A DNA stretch of 64,000 nucleotides from Nocardia lijiangensis NBRC 108240 (GCF_001613045.1 NZ_BDBP01000047.1:1-64000); one strand, 5' to 3'. Shown: positions 33,251 to 41,766, counted from the first letter of the stretch. A program made the numbers and translations. Notes: generated by a model not told the origin, from the sequence alone.

Positions 33251-34297
33251 TCAGGTAGGCCGGGCGGAGGGGGGTGTGCCGGTCCAGCGGTGGAAGGCTT
33301 TGCGTAAGGCGCGGTCGTCGGCGAAGCCGAGCCGGGTTGCCACGGTCGCGGTTGTAAGCCCTTGGTCGAGGAGTGCTTTCGCGCGTTGGTAGCGGGCGAG
33401 GTCGACCTCGTGGCGCCACCCGGTGTCGTGTTCGGCAAGTTGACGCTGCAAGGTTCGTGGGCTCACGGCCAAGCGGCGGGCGACCTCGGCGAGCGACGGT
33501 TCGCCCTGCTCGAGGGTCGCGTCGAGGGCGAGGCGGAAGGCCTCCAGTGGGCCGGGGACCGGCTTGGCCGTCGCGAGCACCAGGTCGGCGTGGCTGCGCA
33601 GGAGGTCGGCGAGCATCGGGTCGGCGCGCAGCAGCGGGGCAGCGGCGTCGGCCGCGGTGAAGGTGATGGAGTCGGCGGGCGCGTCGAATTCGATGCGATC
33701 GGTGCCGAAGGCGGCGGTCAACGCGTCGTGGGTGGCGGGGGCGGACCGGCTGAAGGTGAGGCGGGCGGGGATCACCTGGCGGCCGGTCGCCTCGCGGGCG
33801 CGCCGCAGGTAGTAGGCGAGGACGTATTCGTTGACCACCGCGGCGACCGCGGGATCGTCGGCGCTGGTGCGGTAGCCGACGGTGAGCTCGCCGGGGTGAT
33901 CCAGCTCGAAGCCCTCCGCGGCGGCGGTCACCAGCCGGTGATAGGGCTGGGCCGCCCACAGCGCGTCGGCCAGCGTCGGTCCGTTGGTGACGAGGTAATC
34001 CCAGGTCGTGAGGGTGCCGAGCGGGGCGGCTGCCGCCACCGCCAGACCGGTGCCCGGCTCCGGCCTGGTCTGCGCGAGCAACTCCCATAGATCGACCAGC
34101 GAGCGCAGCGGGATCCGGTTGAGTTCACCGGCCAGCGCGGCATCGTCGATCGCGGGAATGCGGGCCAGCCGAGCGGGGTCGGCGTTCGATAGCCGGACGA
34201 CATCACGGACGAGGCGAACGAGATGAGTCGAGGTGGTGCCGTCGATCGGATCGAACGGACGGGCTGCGCCGACACCGCTCGATCCACCGTTCGCCAC
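33251..34297 (-). CDS. AraC family transcriptional regulator
   Basis: 348 residues if GTG at 34297 is used; the frame is open to 34432, but the extra part is arginine/proline-rich and unlike the family, so the start is provisional. The N-terminal part (STHLVRLVRDVVRLSNADPARLARIP) matches OruR/ArgR-type AraC regulators that sense small amino-acid-like or aromatic ligands. The C-terminal double HTH is PSLAEVARRLAVSPRTLQRQLAEHDTGWRHEV and AKALLDQGLTTATVATRLGFADDRALRKAFHRWTGTPPSA. No obvious target gene is adjacent; lpd is divergent but housekeeping. Confidence 0.88.
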   Translation of the reverse strand: MANGGSSGVGAARPFDPIDGTTSTHLVRLVRDVVRLSNADPARLARIPAIDDAALAGELNRIPLRSLVDLWELLAQTRPEPGTGLAVAAAAPLGTLTTWDYLVTNGPTLADALWAAQPYHRLVTAAAEGFELDHPGELTVGYRTSADDPAVAAVVNEYVLAYYLRRAREATGRQVIPARLTFSRSAPATHDALTAAFGTDRIEFDAPADSITFTAADAAAPLLRADPMLADLLRSHADLVLATAKPVPGPLEAFRLALDATLEQGEPSLAEVARRLAVSPRTLQRQLAEHDTGWRHEVDLARYQRAKALLDQGLTTATVATRLGFADDRALRKAFHRWTGTPPSARPT

Positions 34298-34451
34298 CAG
34301 CCCACAGTAGTGCGGTCCGGGCCGCTCACGCCCAGGTCGTCGCGGCGTTCGCGGCGCTCGTCGGAGCGGGACACGGCGGCCTGTGACCTGCATCTCACCT
34401 AGGCGGGGGCACGATGGGTGAACTCCCCGCAACAGAGTTAGGCTCGGTGAC

Positions 34452-35852
34452 GTGACTTCCCACTACGATGTCGTCGTTCTCGGTGCTGGTCCCGGCGGAT
34501 ACGTCGCCGCGATCCGCGCCGCTCAACTCGGCCTGCGAACAGCGATCGTCGAGCAGAAATACTGGGGCGGTGTGTGCCTGAACGTGGGCTGCATCCCGTC
34601 GAAGGCGTTGCTGCGCAATGCCGAGCTCGCGCACATTTTCACCAAAGAAGCCAAGACCTTCGGCATTTCCGGTGAGGCGAGCTTCGACTTCGGCGCGGCG
34701 TTCGACCGCAGCCGCAAGGTGGCGGACGGCCGGGTCAAGGGCGTCCACTTCCTGATGAAGAAGAACAAGATCGACGAGTTCGACGGCAAGGGCACCTTCG
34801 TCGACGCGAACACGCTCGCGGTGGAGCTGTCCAAGGGCGGCACCGAGACCGTCACGTTCGACAACGTGATCATCGCGACGGGCACCGTCACCAAGCTGCT
34901 GCCCGGCACCCAGCTCAGCGCCAACGTCGTCACCTACGAAGAGCAGATCCTGACCAGGGACCTGCCCGGTTCGATCCTCATCGTCGGCGCCGGCGCGATC
35001 GGTATGGAGTTCGGCTACGTCCTGAAGAACTACGGCGTCGACGTGCGCATCGTGGAGTTCCTGGACCGCGCGCTGCCCAACGAGGACGCCGACGTCTCCA
35101 AGGAGATCACCAAGGCGTACAAGAAGCTCGGCATCACCATCACCACGGGTGCGGCCGTGCAGTCCATGAACGACGACGGATCCAAGGTCACCGTCACGAT
35201 CAAGGACAACAAGACCGGCTCGGTGGAGACCGTCACCGTCGACAAGGTGCTGCAGGCCGTCGGCTTCGCGCCGCGGGTGGAGGGCTACGGCCTGGAGAAC
35301 ACCGGCGTGCAGCTCGAGCGCGGCGCCATCGCCATCGACGACTACATGCGCACCAACGTGCCGCACATCTACGCCATCGGTGACGTCACCGGCAAGCTGC
35401 AGCTCGCGCACGTCGCAGAGGCGCAGGGCGTGGTCGCGTCCGAGACCATCGGCGGCGCGGAGACCCTCACCCTCGGTGACTACCGGATGATGCCGCGCGC
35501 CACCTTCTGCCAGCCGCAGGTGGCCAGCTTCGGCCTCACCGAGGAGCAGGCGCGCGCCGAGGGCTATGACGTGAAGGTCGCGACCTTCCCGTTCACCGCC
35601 AACGGCAAGGCGCACGGCCTCGGCGACGCGACCGGTTTCGTGAAGCTGATCTCCGACGCCAAGTACGGCGAGCTGATCGGCGGCCACCTGATCGGACCCG
35701 ACGTCTCGGAGCTGCTGCCCGAGCTGACCTTGGCCCAGAAGTGGGACCTCACGGTCAACGAACTCGCCCGCAACGTGCACACCCACCCGACGCTGAGCGA
35801 GGCGCTGCAGGAGGCCATCCACGGTCTCGCGGGTCACATGATCAACTTCTGA
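34452..35852 (+). CDS. lpdA: Dihydrolipoyl dehydrogenase
   Basis: 466 residues from GTG at 34452. FAD site VVVLGAGPGGYVAAIRAAQLG, redox-active pair C42 and C47 in GGVCLNVGCIPSKALL, NAD site ILIVGAGAIGMEFGYVL and the C-terminal base in NVHTHPTLSEA are all present. It reoxidises lipoamide in pyruvate and 2-oxoglutarate dehydrogenase complexes; in mycobacteria it also serves the AhpD/DlaT peroxidase system. No E1 or E2 gene is adjacent. Codon use is strongly biased, consistent with high expression, and a classical terminator follows. Confidence 0.97.
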   Translation: MTSHYDVVVLGAGPGGYVAAIRAAQLGLRTAIVEQKYWGGVCLNVGCIPSKALLRNAELAHIFTKEAKTFGISGEASFDFGAAFDRSRKVADGRVKGVHFLMKKNKIDEFDGKGTFVDANTLAVELSKGGTETVTFDNVIIATGTVTKLLPGTQLSANVVTYEEQILTRDLPGSILIVGAGAIGMEFGYVLKNYGVDVRIVEFLDRALPNEDADVSKEITKAYKKLGITITTGAAVQSMNDDGSKVTVTIKDNKTGSVETVTVDKVLQAVGFAPRVEGYGLENTGVQLERGAIAIDDYMRTNVPHIYAIGDVTGKLQLAHVAEAQGVVASETIGGAETLTLGDYRMMPRATFCQPQVASFGLTEEQARAEGYDVKVATFPFTANGKAHGLGDATGFVKLISDAKYGELIGGHLIGPDVSELLPELTLAQKWDLTVNELARNVHTHPTLSEALQEAIHGLAGHMINF

Positions 35853-35860
35853 GTTACGGG

Positions 35861-35902
35861 AACGGTGGCGCTCGGCTGAAAGAGCCGAGCGCCACCGTTT
35901 TT
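35861..35902 (+). terminator. lpdA intrinsic terminator
   Basis: A 17-bp perfect stem (35861-35877 with 35883-35899), a GAAAG loop and a run of T at 35898-35902, directly after the lpdA stop. Confidence 0.95.
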
Positions 35903-35922
35903 CGTCGTGATATACAGCGAAG

Positions 35923-36621
35923 ATGCTTCGCCGGTGGTTGGTCGGGTTCGCGCTCGCGCTCGTCCTGGTGGTGCTCATGGGAGTCGGCACCTATTACCTG
36001 ATGAACTCGCGCACCTATCAGGTGGCGGGGCGGCTGGTGGATCGCGTCGACACCGCGGACAGAGTGGTCGCGCTGACGTTCGATGACGGACCCTCCGGTA
36101 ACGCGCCCGCCGTGCTGAAAGTCCTTGCCGACGCGGGCGTTCCGGCCACGTTCTACCTGAACGGGCGGGATCTCGCGGCCCGTCCCGAGGCGGGCGGGGC
36201 GATCGCCGCCGCGGGCCACGAGATCGGCAACCACACCTACAACCACCGCCGCATGGTGTTCGTCTCCGACGAGACCGTGCGCGCCGAGATCGAGGACACC
36301 GACGCCGAGATCGCGAAAACCGGCTACCGCGGGCCCATCACCTTCCGCCCGCCCTACGGCAAGAAACTCTTTTCGCTGCCCGAATATCTCGCCGAGCACG
36401 ACCGCACCACCGTCATGTGGGACGTCGAACCGGATTCCGGCAAGGTGGCTACCACTGACGAGATCGTCCGCGAAACGGTCGCCGAGGTTCGTCCCGGCTC
36501 GATCATCCTCCTGCACGTGATGAGCAACCCGGACTCCCTCGCCGCCATCCCGCGCATAGTCGCCGAACTACGTGCCGACGGCTACACCTTCCTCCCCGTC
36601 TCGCAGCTTCTCGCCCGCTGA
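35923..36621 (+). CDS. Polysaccharide deacetylase (NodB domain), membrane-anchored
   Basis: 232 residues from ATG at 35923. Residues 5-27 form an N-terminal membrane anchor, putting the enzyme outside. NodB motifs: TFDDGPS with D54 and D55, NHTYNH with H104 and H108 as metal ligands, and RPPYG. The C-terminal motif is SIILLHVM. Relatives remove acetyl groups from peptidoglycan or other N-acetylated glycans; substrate not known here. It starts 20 bases past the lpdA terminator and therefore probably has its own weak promoter or read-through. Confidence 0.92.
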   Translation: MLRRWLVGFALALVLVVLMGVGTYYLMNSRTYQVAGRLVDRVDTADRVVALTFDDGPSGNAPAVLKVLADAGVPATFYLNGRDLAARPEAGGAIAAAGHEIGNHTYNHRRMVFVSDETVRAEIEDTDAEIAKTGYRGPITFRPPYGKKLFSLPEYLAEHDRTTVMWDVEPDSGKVATTDEIVRETVAEVRPGSIILLHVMSNPDSLAAIPRIVAELRADGYTFLPVSQLLAR

Positions 36622-36770
36622 GCGATGCCTGGCTCTCGGTGTCGCCAGCCAGTCCGTCGCGCGCAATAGCCGCGCCCGGCAGCCCTTCGGCGCACGCCCC
36701 GGCTTGCTCGCCGCGTCCACGGTGCGAACGGCGGTGGCGGCAGGCGTGGATCAGCCGGCGTTCGGCAGCG

Positions 36771-37187
36771 TCAGAGCATGCCGTAGGCGTTGGTGGGGGT
36801 GAAGCGGGCGAGGACGCGGCGTTCTTCGACCATGGCGCGTCGATAGTCGGACCAGTCGGGGTGTTCGCCGGAGACCGAGCGGTAGTAGGCGACGAGTTCG
36901 TCGACGGTGGGGTCGTCGGGGTCGGCGGCGACGGGGGTGAGTTCGACGGTGCCTTCGAGGACGGCGTAGGCGAAGAAATCGTCGCGGGTGACGTGCAGCG
37001 CGGCCCAGGGGTCGCGGCGCAGATTGTGGTATTTCGCGCGGTCGGCGGTGATGGAGATGCGGATGACATCGTCGTCCCCGACGACGTGCAGCACGTTGGA
37101 CAGCTGCGGCCTGCCGTTGCGGCGGATGGTGGTGAGCACGGAGCGGCGGGCGGAACGGGCGAAATCGACGGCTTCGGAGAGTTCCAT
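36771..37187 (-). CDS. PPOX-class F420-dependent oxidoreductase
   Basis: 138 residues from ATG at 37187, with AGGTGA upstream. The split-barrel pattern is clear: ARSARRSVLTTIRRNGRPQLSNVLHVV, then RAKYHNLRRDPWAALHV and YRRAMVEERRVLARFTPTNAYGML at the end. These small dimeric enzymes use the deazaflavin F420, typical of actinobacteria, to reduce unsaturated or nitro compounds. It lies 47 bases downstream of an HxlR regulator in the same direction; joint transcription is possible. The gap 36622-36770 holds no further signal I can name. Confidence 0.92.
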   Translation of the reverse strand: MELSEAVDFARSARRSVLTTIRRNGRPQLSNVLHVVGDDDVIRISITADRAKYHNLRRDPWAALHVTRDDFFAYAVLEGTVELTPVAADPDDPTVDELVAYYRSVSGEHPDWSDYRRAMVEERRVLARFTPTNAYGML

Positions 37188-37234
37188 GTCACCTGCAACC
37201 GATCACCGGGCGCGGTCGTTCCCGGCCTGCGCGA

Positions 37235-37633
37235 TCAATCGCGGTGGTAGGCGGCCTGGGCCTCGTGGACCCTCGGCATGTTCTTCTCCACCACCTGAAT
37301 GAGCGCCTCGAGCTGATCGGCCACTTCGGCGCCGAGTTCGGTGAGGGTGTATTCGACGCGCGGCGGGATGGTCTCTTGGACCTCGCGGTGCACCATGCCG
37401 TCGCGTTCCAGGGCCTGCAGGGTCTGCGAGAGCATGCGTTCGCTCACACCGTCCACGCGCCTGCGCAGGGCGCTGAAGCGGTACGGCCCCTCCCGCAGCG
37501 CCACCAGGGCGAGGATGCCCCACCGGCTCGCCACATTCTGCAAAACCGGCCGCGACGTGCAGTTTCGCGCAAACACGTCGGCTTCCAGCGTCGGGTCGTC
37601 GGTCTCGTCCGACGGGGTGCGCTGGGTGTTCAT
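37235..37633 (-). CDS. HxlR family transcriptional regulator
   Basis: 132 residues from ATG at 37633. The winged helix domain is FSALRRRVDGVSERMLSQTLQALERDGMVHREVQETIPPRVEYTLTELG, diagnostic of HxlR. C25 in FARNCTSRPVLQNVASRWG lies at the position of the redox- or aldehyde-sensing cysteine seen in several members (QorR/HypR-like). It is divergent from an NAD(P)-binding reductase related to QorB, matching the QorR-qorB arrangement of corynebacteria. An imperfect palindrome lies between them. Confidence 0.92.
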   Translation of the reverse strand: MNTQRTPSDETDDPTLEADVFARNCTSRPVLQNVASRWGILALVALREGPYRFSALRRRVDGVSERMLSQTLQALERDGMVHREVQETIPPRVEYTLTELGAEVADQLEALIQVVEKNMPRVHEAQAAYHRD

Positions 37634-37674
37634 GCCCTAAATGGTACCCACCTTGACCACAGTGGCGTCGGAAT

Positions 37675-37704
37675 GCATAGTGCTTACGAATAGTTAGTAC
37701 ATGC
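37675..37704. promoter_or_regulatory. Likely HxlR operator
   Basis: GCATAGTGCTTAC (37675-37687), five bases, GTTAGTACATGC (37693-37704) is an imperfect inverted repeat between the divergent HxlR and reductase genes. It lies 26 bases before the reductase start and would block its promoter. Confidence 0.55.
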
Positions 37705-37730
37705 AAAGCGGTAAACACCTGGAGGAAATC

Positions 37731-38582
37731 ATGACCGTCGCCGTCGCAGGGGCAAGTGGACAGCTGGGCAGGCTCGTCGTCGAGGAACTGCTGCGCGCGG
37801 GCGCCACGCCCGTCGTCGCGATCGTGCGCGATCCGCGAAAAGTGGCCGACCTGGCCGAGCTCGGCGTCGACGTGCGCCAGGCCGACTACGGCGACGCCGC
37901 CGCGCTGGACCTCGCGCTGGCGGGTGTGGACCGGCTGCTGCTGGTCTCGGGCAACGAGTTCGGTGCGCGAGTCGCGCAGCACACCACCGTGATTCGCGCC
38001 GCCGAGCGGGCGGGCGTCCAGCTGCTCGCGTACACCAGCATCCCGGGCGCCACCGAGAACCCGCTGATCCTGGCGCAGGAACATCGCGGCACCGAGGCCG
38101 TGCTCGCCGAGGCGACCGTGCCGTACACGCTGCTGCGCAACAGCTGGTACTGGGAGAACTACCTGGGCGGTCTGGCGCACGCGGTGGAATCCGGCGTGCT
38201 GCACGGCGCAGCGGGCGAGGGTCGGGTGGCGGGCGCGTCCCGTGCGGACTACGCGGCGGCCGCCGCGCGCGTGCTCACCACCGACGGCCACGCGGGCCGG
38301 GTCTACGAGCTCGGCGGTGACGAGCGGCTCACCTATGCCGAACTGGCGCAGGCGATCTCGACGGCCGCGGGCAAGCCGGTGCGCTACGAGAACCTCGCCG
38401 AGGCGGACTACGCGGCCGTGCTCGAACAGGCCGGGCTGCCCGCCGGATACGCGAAGGCGCTGGCCGACGCGGACACCGGCATCGCCGCGGGCGTGCTCGA
38501 CGTCGACTCCGGCGACCTACAGAAGCTGCTCGGCCGCCCGGCGACGTCGGCGGTCGAGGTGTTCCGCACCGCCCTCGCCTAA
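37731..38582 (+). CDS. NAD(P)H-binding reductase, QorB/NmrA-like
   Basis: 283 residues from ATG at 37731, preceded by GGAGGAAAT; the ATG at 37701 lies within the operator and lacks a ribosome site. The Rossmann motif is VAVAGASGQLGRLVVEELL, and LLAYTSIPGATENPL then YTLLRNSWYWENYL match quinone oxidoreductase 2 (QorB) and NmrA-like proteins. It probably reduces quinones or quinone-like electrophiles with NAD(P)H. The divergent HxlR protein is the likely repressor, responding to thiol stress; that is inference from related systems. Confidence 0.9.
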   Translation: MTVAVAGASGQLGRLVVEELLRAGATPVVAIVRDPRKVADLAELGVDVRQADYGDAAALDLALAGVDRLLLVSGNEFGARVAQHTTVIRAAERAGVQLLAYTSIPGATENPLILAQEHRGTEAVLAEATVPYTLLRNSWYWENYLGGLAHAVESGVLHGAAGEGRVAGASRADYAAAAARVLTTDGHAGRVYELGGDERLTYAELAQAISTAAGKPVRYENLAEADYAAVLEQAGLPAGYAKALADADTGIAAGVLDVDSGDLQKLLGRPATSAVEVFRTALA

Positions 38583-38598
38583 GGCGAGAACCGTTGCG

Positions 38599-38634
38599 CC
38601 GGTGTGCGATCCACGCGCGTGGACCGCACACCGG
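38599..38634. terminator. Convergent terminator hairpin
   Basis: A 17-bp stem with one mismatch (38599-38615 with 38618-38634) lies between the reductase stop and the convergent VOC gene. Confidence 0.75.
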
Positions 38635-38660
38635 TGTTCGTCGTCATGCCCCGTTCGTCG

Positions 38661-39038
38661 TCATACCCACTGCACGAGCTGGATGAGGATTCCGTTCGGG
38701 TCCGACATCTGGAAGTACCGCTCGCCCCACTCCTCGGTCTCGATGGGCGTCACGATCGGCACTCCCTCGCCCTGGAGGCGGGCGTATTCGGCGTCGATGT
38801 CGTCGACCACGAACACCACGAGCAGCCCGTCGCCCGCGCTGCCCGCCGCGCTGGCCGGCTTGAAGGTCGACAGTCCGGTGCGCAGGTAGATGAGGTTCAT
38901 CCCGGCGTCGGGCCGCTCGAGCGAGACGAACCCGTCGGCGGACATGCTCTCGGTGAACCCGAGATGGTCGATGACGAACTTCGCCGAGGCCTGCGGGTCG
39001 GCGACATTGAGCGAGATGGCGGAAGCGGTGATGTTCAT
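38661..39038 (-). CDS. VOC family protein (glyoxalase/bleomycin-resistance fold)
   Basis: 125 residues from ATG at 39038, with GAGGAGG upstream. Two beta-alpha-beta-beta-beta modules are visible: AISLNVADPQASAKFVIDHLGF and LLVVFVVDDIDAEYARLQGEGVPIVTPIETEEWGERYFQMSDPNGILIQLVQWV. The second ends with the usual metal-ligand region (DPNGILIQL, with Gln where Glu is commoner). It may be a metalloenzyme or a drug-binding protein. It is divergent from a TetR regulator with a palindromic operator between, so it is probably inducible by that regulator's ligand. Confidence 0.9.
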   Translation of the reverse strand: MNITASAISLNVADPQASAKFVIDHLGFTESMSADGFVSLERPDAGMNLIYLRTGLSTFKPASAAGSAGDGLLVVFVVDDIDAEYARLQGEGVPIVTPIETEEWGERYFQMSDPNGILIQLVQWV

Positions 39039-39064
39039 ACGTCCTCCTCGGAGCTCCGAACAAA

Positions 39065-39095
39065 CTCTATACTTAGTACGCTGTACTTTGTAGAG
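39065..39095. promoter_or_regulatory. Likely TetR operator between VOC and TetR genes
   Basis: Nested inverted repeats: AGTAC-GCT-GTACT (39075-39087) inside CTCTA (39065-39069) and TAGAG (39091-39095). The stretch is AT-rich compared with its surroundings and sits between divergent genes. Confidence 0.7.
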
Positions 39096-39167
39096 AAATT
39101 TCCGGACGCCTGCACTATGAGCTGGATCACGCCGTTACGGTCGGGCGTCGGACGGGAGGAGTCAGGC

Positions 39168-40106
39168 GTGCGAGAGCATCCACGCGATGGAGACGCGGTC
39201 GGCGATTCGACCGAGCGCGGGGGCCGAGAATCGACACAGCGCAGTGGCAAGCAATCCGCACAGCGCGGCGGCCAGGAATCCACACAACGCAGCAGCGCGA
39301 AATCGACACGACGCGGCGCCGAGGGACCCGCCCAACGCGGAAGCTCGGCAGACCGCAGCAGCGCGGGCGATCCGGCGCGCACCCTCGAACTGCTGTGGCG
39401 CGTCCCGCCCGAGACCGCGCCCACCCGCGGCCCCAAACAGCGCAGCAGCGTGGACGCCGTGGTCGCGGCCGCCGTTCGCATCGCCGACGCGGACGGCATC
39501 GCCGCGCTCACCATGCGCGCCGTCGCGACCGAACTCGGTCTCACGCCGATGGCGACCTACACCTATGTCCCCGGCAAGGCCGAGCTGATCGACCTCATGC
39601 TGGACGCGGTCTACCGCGATATGCCGCGCGCCGAGCTGTCCGGCATGTCCTGGCGCGAGCGGGTCGCGACGATCGCGGCGGAGAACCGGGAGCTGCTGGC
39701 CGGGCATCCGTGGGTGGCGTACCTGCCGACCACCCGGCCCCCGCTCGGTCCCGGCCTCGCCGCGAAGTACGACCACGAGCTGCGCGCCTTCGAGGGCCTC
39801 GGCCTGACCGACGTCGACATGGACGCCGCGCTCACCTACGTGCTCGGTTTCGTGAACGCGGTGGCGCGCATCGCCATCGATACCGAACGGGCCGCCGCGG
39901 ACAGCGCGCTCACCGATCGGCAGTGGTGGGAGCGGGCCGCTCCGGTGCTGGAGCGGGTTTTCGATGCCGAGCGGTACCCGCTGGCCGCCCGGGTCGGTGC
40001 CGCCGCGGGCGGTGCGCACGACGCCGCGTACAGCGCCCATCACGCCTACGAGTTCGGCTTGGCCCGGGTAGTGGACGGCTTGGCGCGGCTGATCGAGAAA
40101 CGGTGA
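39168..40106 (+). CDS. TetR/AcrR family regulator with repeat-expanded N-terminus
   Basis: 312 residues from GTG at 39168, chosen for GGGAGGA 7 bases upstream. Residues 1-75 are a low-complexity segment made of octapeptide repeats (STQRSGKQ, SAQRGGQE, STQRSSAK and so on). The TetR HTH follows at about 90-140 (AAVRIADADGIAALTMRAVATELGLTPMATYTYVPGKAELIDLMLDAVY), then a TetR_C_1-like ligand domain (WRERVATIAAENRELLAGHPW). The family normally has little before the HTH, so the repeat tail is an addition. It is divergent from the VOC gene, its likely target. Confidence 0.88.
   Translation: MREHPRDGDAVGDSTERGGRESTQRSGKQSAQRGGQESTQRSSAKSTRRGAEGPAQRGSSADRSSAGDPARTLELLWRVPPETAPTRGPKQRSSVDAVVAAAVRIADADGIAALTMRAVATELGLTPMATYTYVPGKAELIDLMLDAVYRDMPRAELSGMSWRERVATIAAENRELLAGHPWVAYLPTTRPPLGPGLAAKYDHELRAFEGLGLTDVDMDAALTYVLGFVNAVARIAIDTERAAADSALTDRQWWERAAPVLERVFDAERYPLAARVGAAAGGAHDAAYSAHHAYEFGLARVVDGLARLIEKR
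39206..39349 (+). repeat. In-frame 24-base tandem repeat (TetR N-terminus)
   Basis: Six imperfect 24-base units start at 39206, 39230, 39254, 39278, 39302 and 39326. Each encodes eight residues with a Q-R or R-R pair (STQR, SAQR, STRR, PAQR). The length is a multiple of three, so copy changes keep the reading frame. Confidence 0.88.
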
Positions 40107-40110
40107 GCGC

Positions 40111-40656
40111 TCAGAGCCCGTCGCGCTGGATGCGCAGGGCGGTGATGGTCGAGGCCAGCCCCTCGTACTGATTGACAAGCAGCACGATCTCGATGAGGCT
40201 GCGCTCGTCGTAGTACGCGGCCAGTCGCGCCCAGCCTGCGTCGTCGATGTCGCGGGTCGCCACGAGCTGGTCGACCACCTCGAGCAGCACACGGTGCTTG
40301 TCCGACCAGCCGGGATCGGCGGGCCCGCTGCGCAGCCGTTCCAAGATCTCGGGGGTGACGCCCGCGCGACGGCCGAGCCGGATGTGATGGTCCATCTCGT
40401 ACTCGCAGCGGCGCAGGTGGGCGACGCGAATGATGACAAGCTCGGATTCGTGCCTCGGCAGCCGCCCGCCCGGCATCAGCCGCCCCGAGTAGTGCAGCCA
40501 GCCGCGGAACAGTCCCTTGGTGCGGCCGAGCGTGCTGAACAGGTGCGCGTCGGAGGTGCCCGCGGCGCGGGAGAGCACCTGCCAGACAGCCCAATTCACC
40601 GGACCCAGTTCTTTGAGACGCCCCGGTGCGATCCGTGGTTGCGACATCGAAACCAT
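40111..40656 (-). CDS. Carboxymuconolactone decarboxylase family protein
   Basis: 181 residues from ATG at 40656; ATG at 40647 is an alternative. The AhpD-like motif is ESELVIIRVAHLRRCEYEMDHHIRLGRRAGVTPE, with a single cysteine and the HH pair where peroxidase-type members have CxxC...H. The loss of the second cysteine points to a hydrolase/decarboxylase-like or structural role rather than peroxidase action. It is convergent with the TetR gene, 4 bases apart. Confidence 0.87.
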   Translation of the reverse strand: MVSMSQPRIAPGRLKELGPVNWAVWQVLSRAAGTSDAHLFSTLGRTKGLFRGWLHYSGRLMPGGRLPRHESELVIIRVAHLRRCEYEMDHHIRLGRRAGVTPEILERLRSGPADPGWSDKHRVLLEVVDQLVATRDIDDAGWARLAAYYDERSLIEIVLLVNQYEGLASTITALRIQRDGL

Positions 40657-40875
40657 GCTTCCGCCTTCCGCGCTGTGCGCGCCTCCCCGTGCGCCACGCC
40701 ATCGTGGTCGGGTCCGGCGGCGTCGCGCTGGACCGAGAGCCGAGCCTACCCGCGCTTTCGGCTTTCCAGTGGTTTTCGCGGGTGCGGACCGGCATCATCA
40801 GTACCGGTGCGGACCGCCGGGGCCGTGGGCGGGCTGCGCCGCGAGTGCGAACAGGTTGAGCAGGGGTCGAGGCAC

Positions 40876-41766
40876 ATGCTGGTGAAAATCAGGCCCGGAG
40901 CGCAGCTCTCCGGTGCCGAGCAGGAATTCGTGGACTGCCTGAGGTCCTTTCCGACGACGGCGTTCGCGGCGATCGATGCGCACGTGGGGGACAACGGAAC
41001 CCGTCAGATCGATGCGGTGCTGATCACCCCGCGCGGCATCACGGTGGTCGAGGTCAGGGGGTTCCGGCGGCGCCAGAGCGGCATTCTCAGCGCGCAGGCC
41101 GACGAGCCGTGGACGATCAGCGACACCCCCGCCGAATTCGACGACGAGAGCTCCGCGAACCCGACCGAACGCCTGGAGCAGGCCGTGTACGCGGTCAAGA
41201 GCAAACTCGAACGGGCGCTGATCGATCCGGGCCACGTGTGCGGCGTTGTCGCGCTGATTCCGTTGCGCGGCGTGGTGGTGCGCCCCGCTCGGACGAACCT
41301 GCGCTCCGGTATCGACGTCGTCGTGGCCAACGTGCCCGACGCCACCGAATTGCGTATCTACCTGGAGGGTTTCGCGGCCGGTCCGCGCAGCTGGAGCGCC
41401 GATCGGGTGATCTCGGCGGCCACCGCGCTCGGCGTGACGGCGCCCTCGCGGGCCGAACTGCTCGCCGACGGCTTCGACGAGCTGGCGCCGCATTCACATC
41501 TCCCCGCCGACGTCCCCGTCACTCCCGCGCCGCGCATCCCTCCTCCGCCGCCGCGCGGGCCGAGCCGCACCCAGCACGCGGCGACCTGGGCGGTCGTGGC
41601 AGCGGCCGTGATCGGCATGCTCGTGGTGTTCGGCGTCGTCGCCACGGCGGTGGCGCGGGACGAGCCGCGTCCCGATTCGGGGCAGGAGACCACCTCCACC
41701 ACGGTGACCCCGTCCCCGCCGCCGTATCGCCCGCGCGACTGCTATCCGTTCCAAACGGACTGCTGA
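40876..41766 (+). CDS. NERD-domain membrane protein
   Basis: 296 residues from ATG at 40876. Residues 10-130 read as a NERD (nuclease-related) domain: SGAEQEFVDCLRSF, RQIDAVLITPRGITVVEVRGF and a later KSKLERALIDPGHVCGVVALIP. The catalytic pattern of this fold is D...ExK; here ExR (EVR), so nuclease activity is doubtful. A Pro-rich linker precedes one membrane helix (WAVVAAAVIGMLVVFGVVATAVA, about 235-257), and a Thr/Pro-rich C-terminal tail ends CYPFQTDC. The NERD part should face the cytosol. It is convergent with urtE, 6 bases apart. Confidence 0.75.
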   Translation: MLVKIRPGAQLSGAEQEFVDCLRSFPTTAFAAIDAHVGDNGTRQIDAVLITPRGITVVEVRGFRRRQSGILSAQADEPWTISDTPAEFDDESSANPTERLEQAVYAVKSKLERALIDPGHVCGVVALIPLRGVVVRPARTNLRSGIDVVVANVPDATELRIYLEGFAAGPRSWSADRVISAATALGVTAPSRAELLADGFDELAPHSHLPADVPVTPAPRIPPPPPRGPSRTQHAATWAVVAAAVIGMLVVFGVVATAVARDEPRPDSGQETTSTTVTPSPPPYRPRDCYPFQTDC

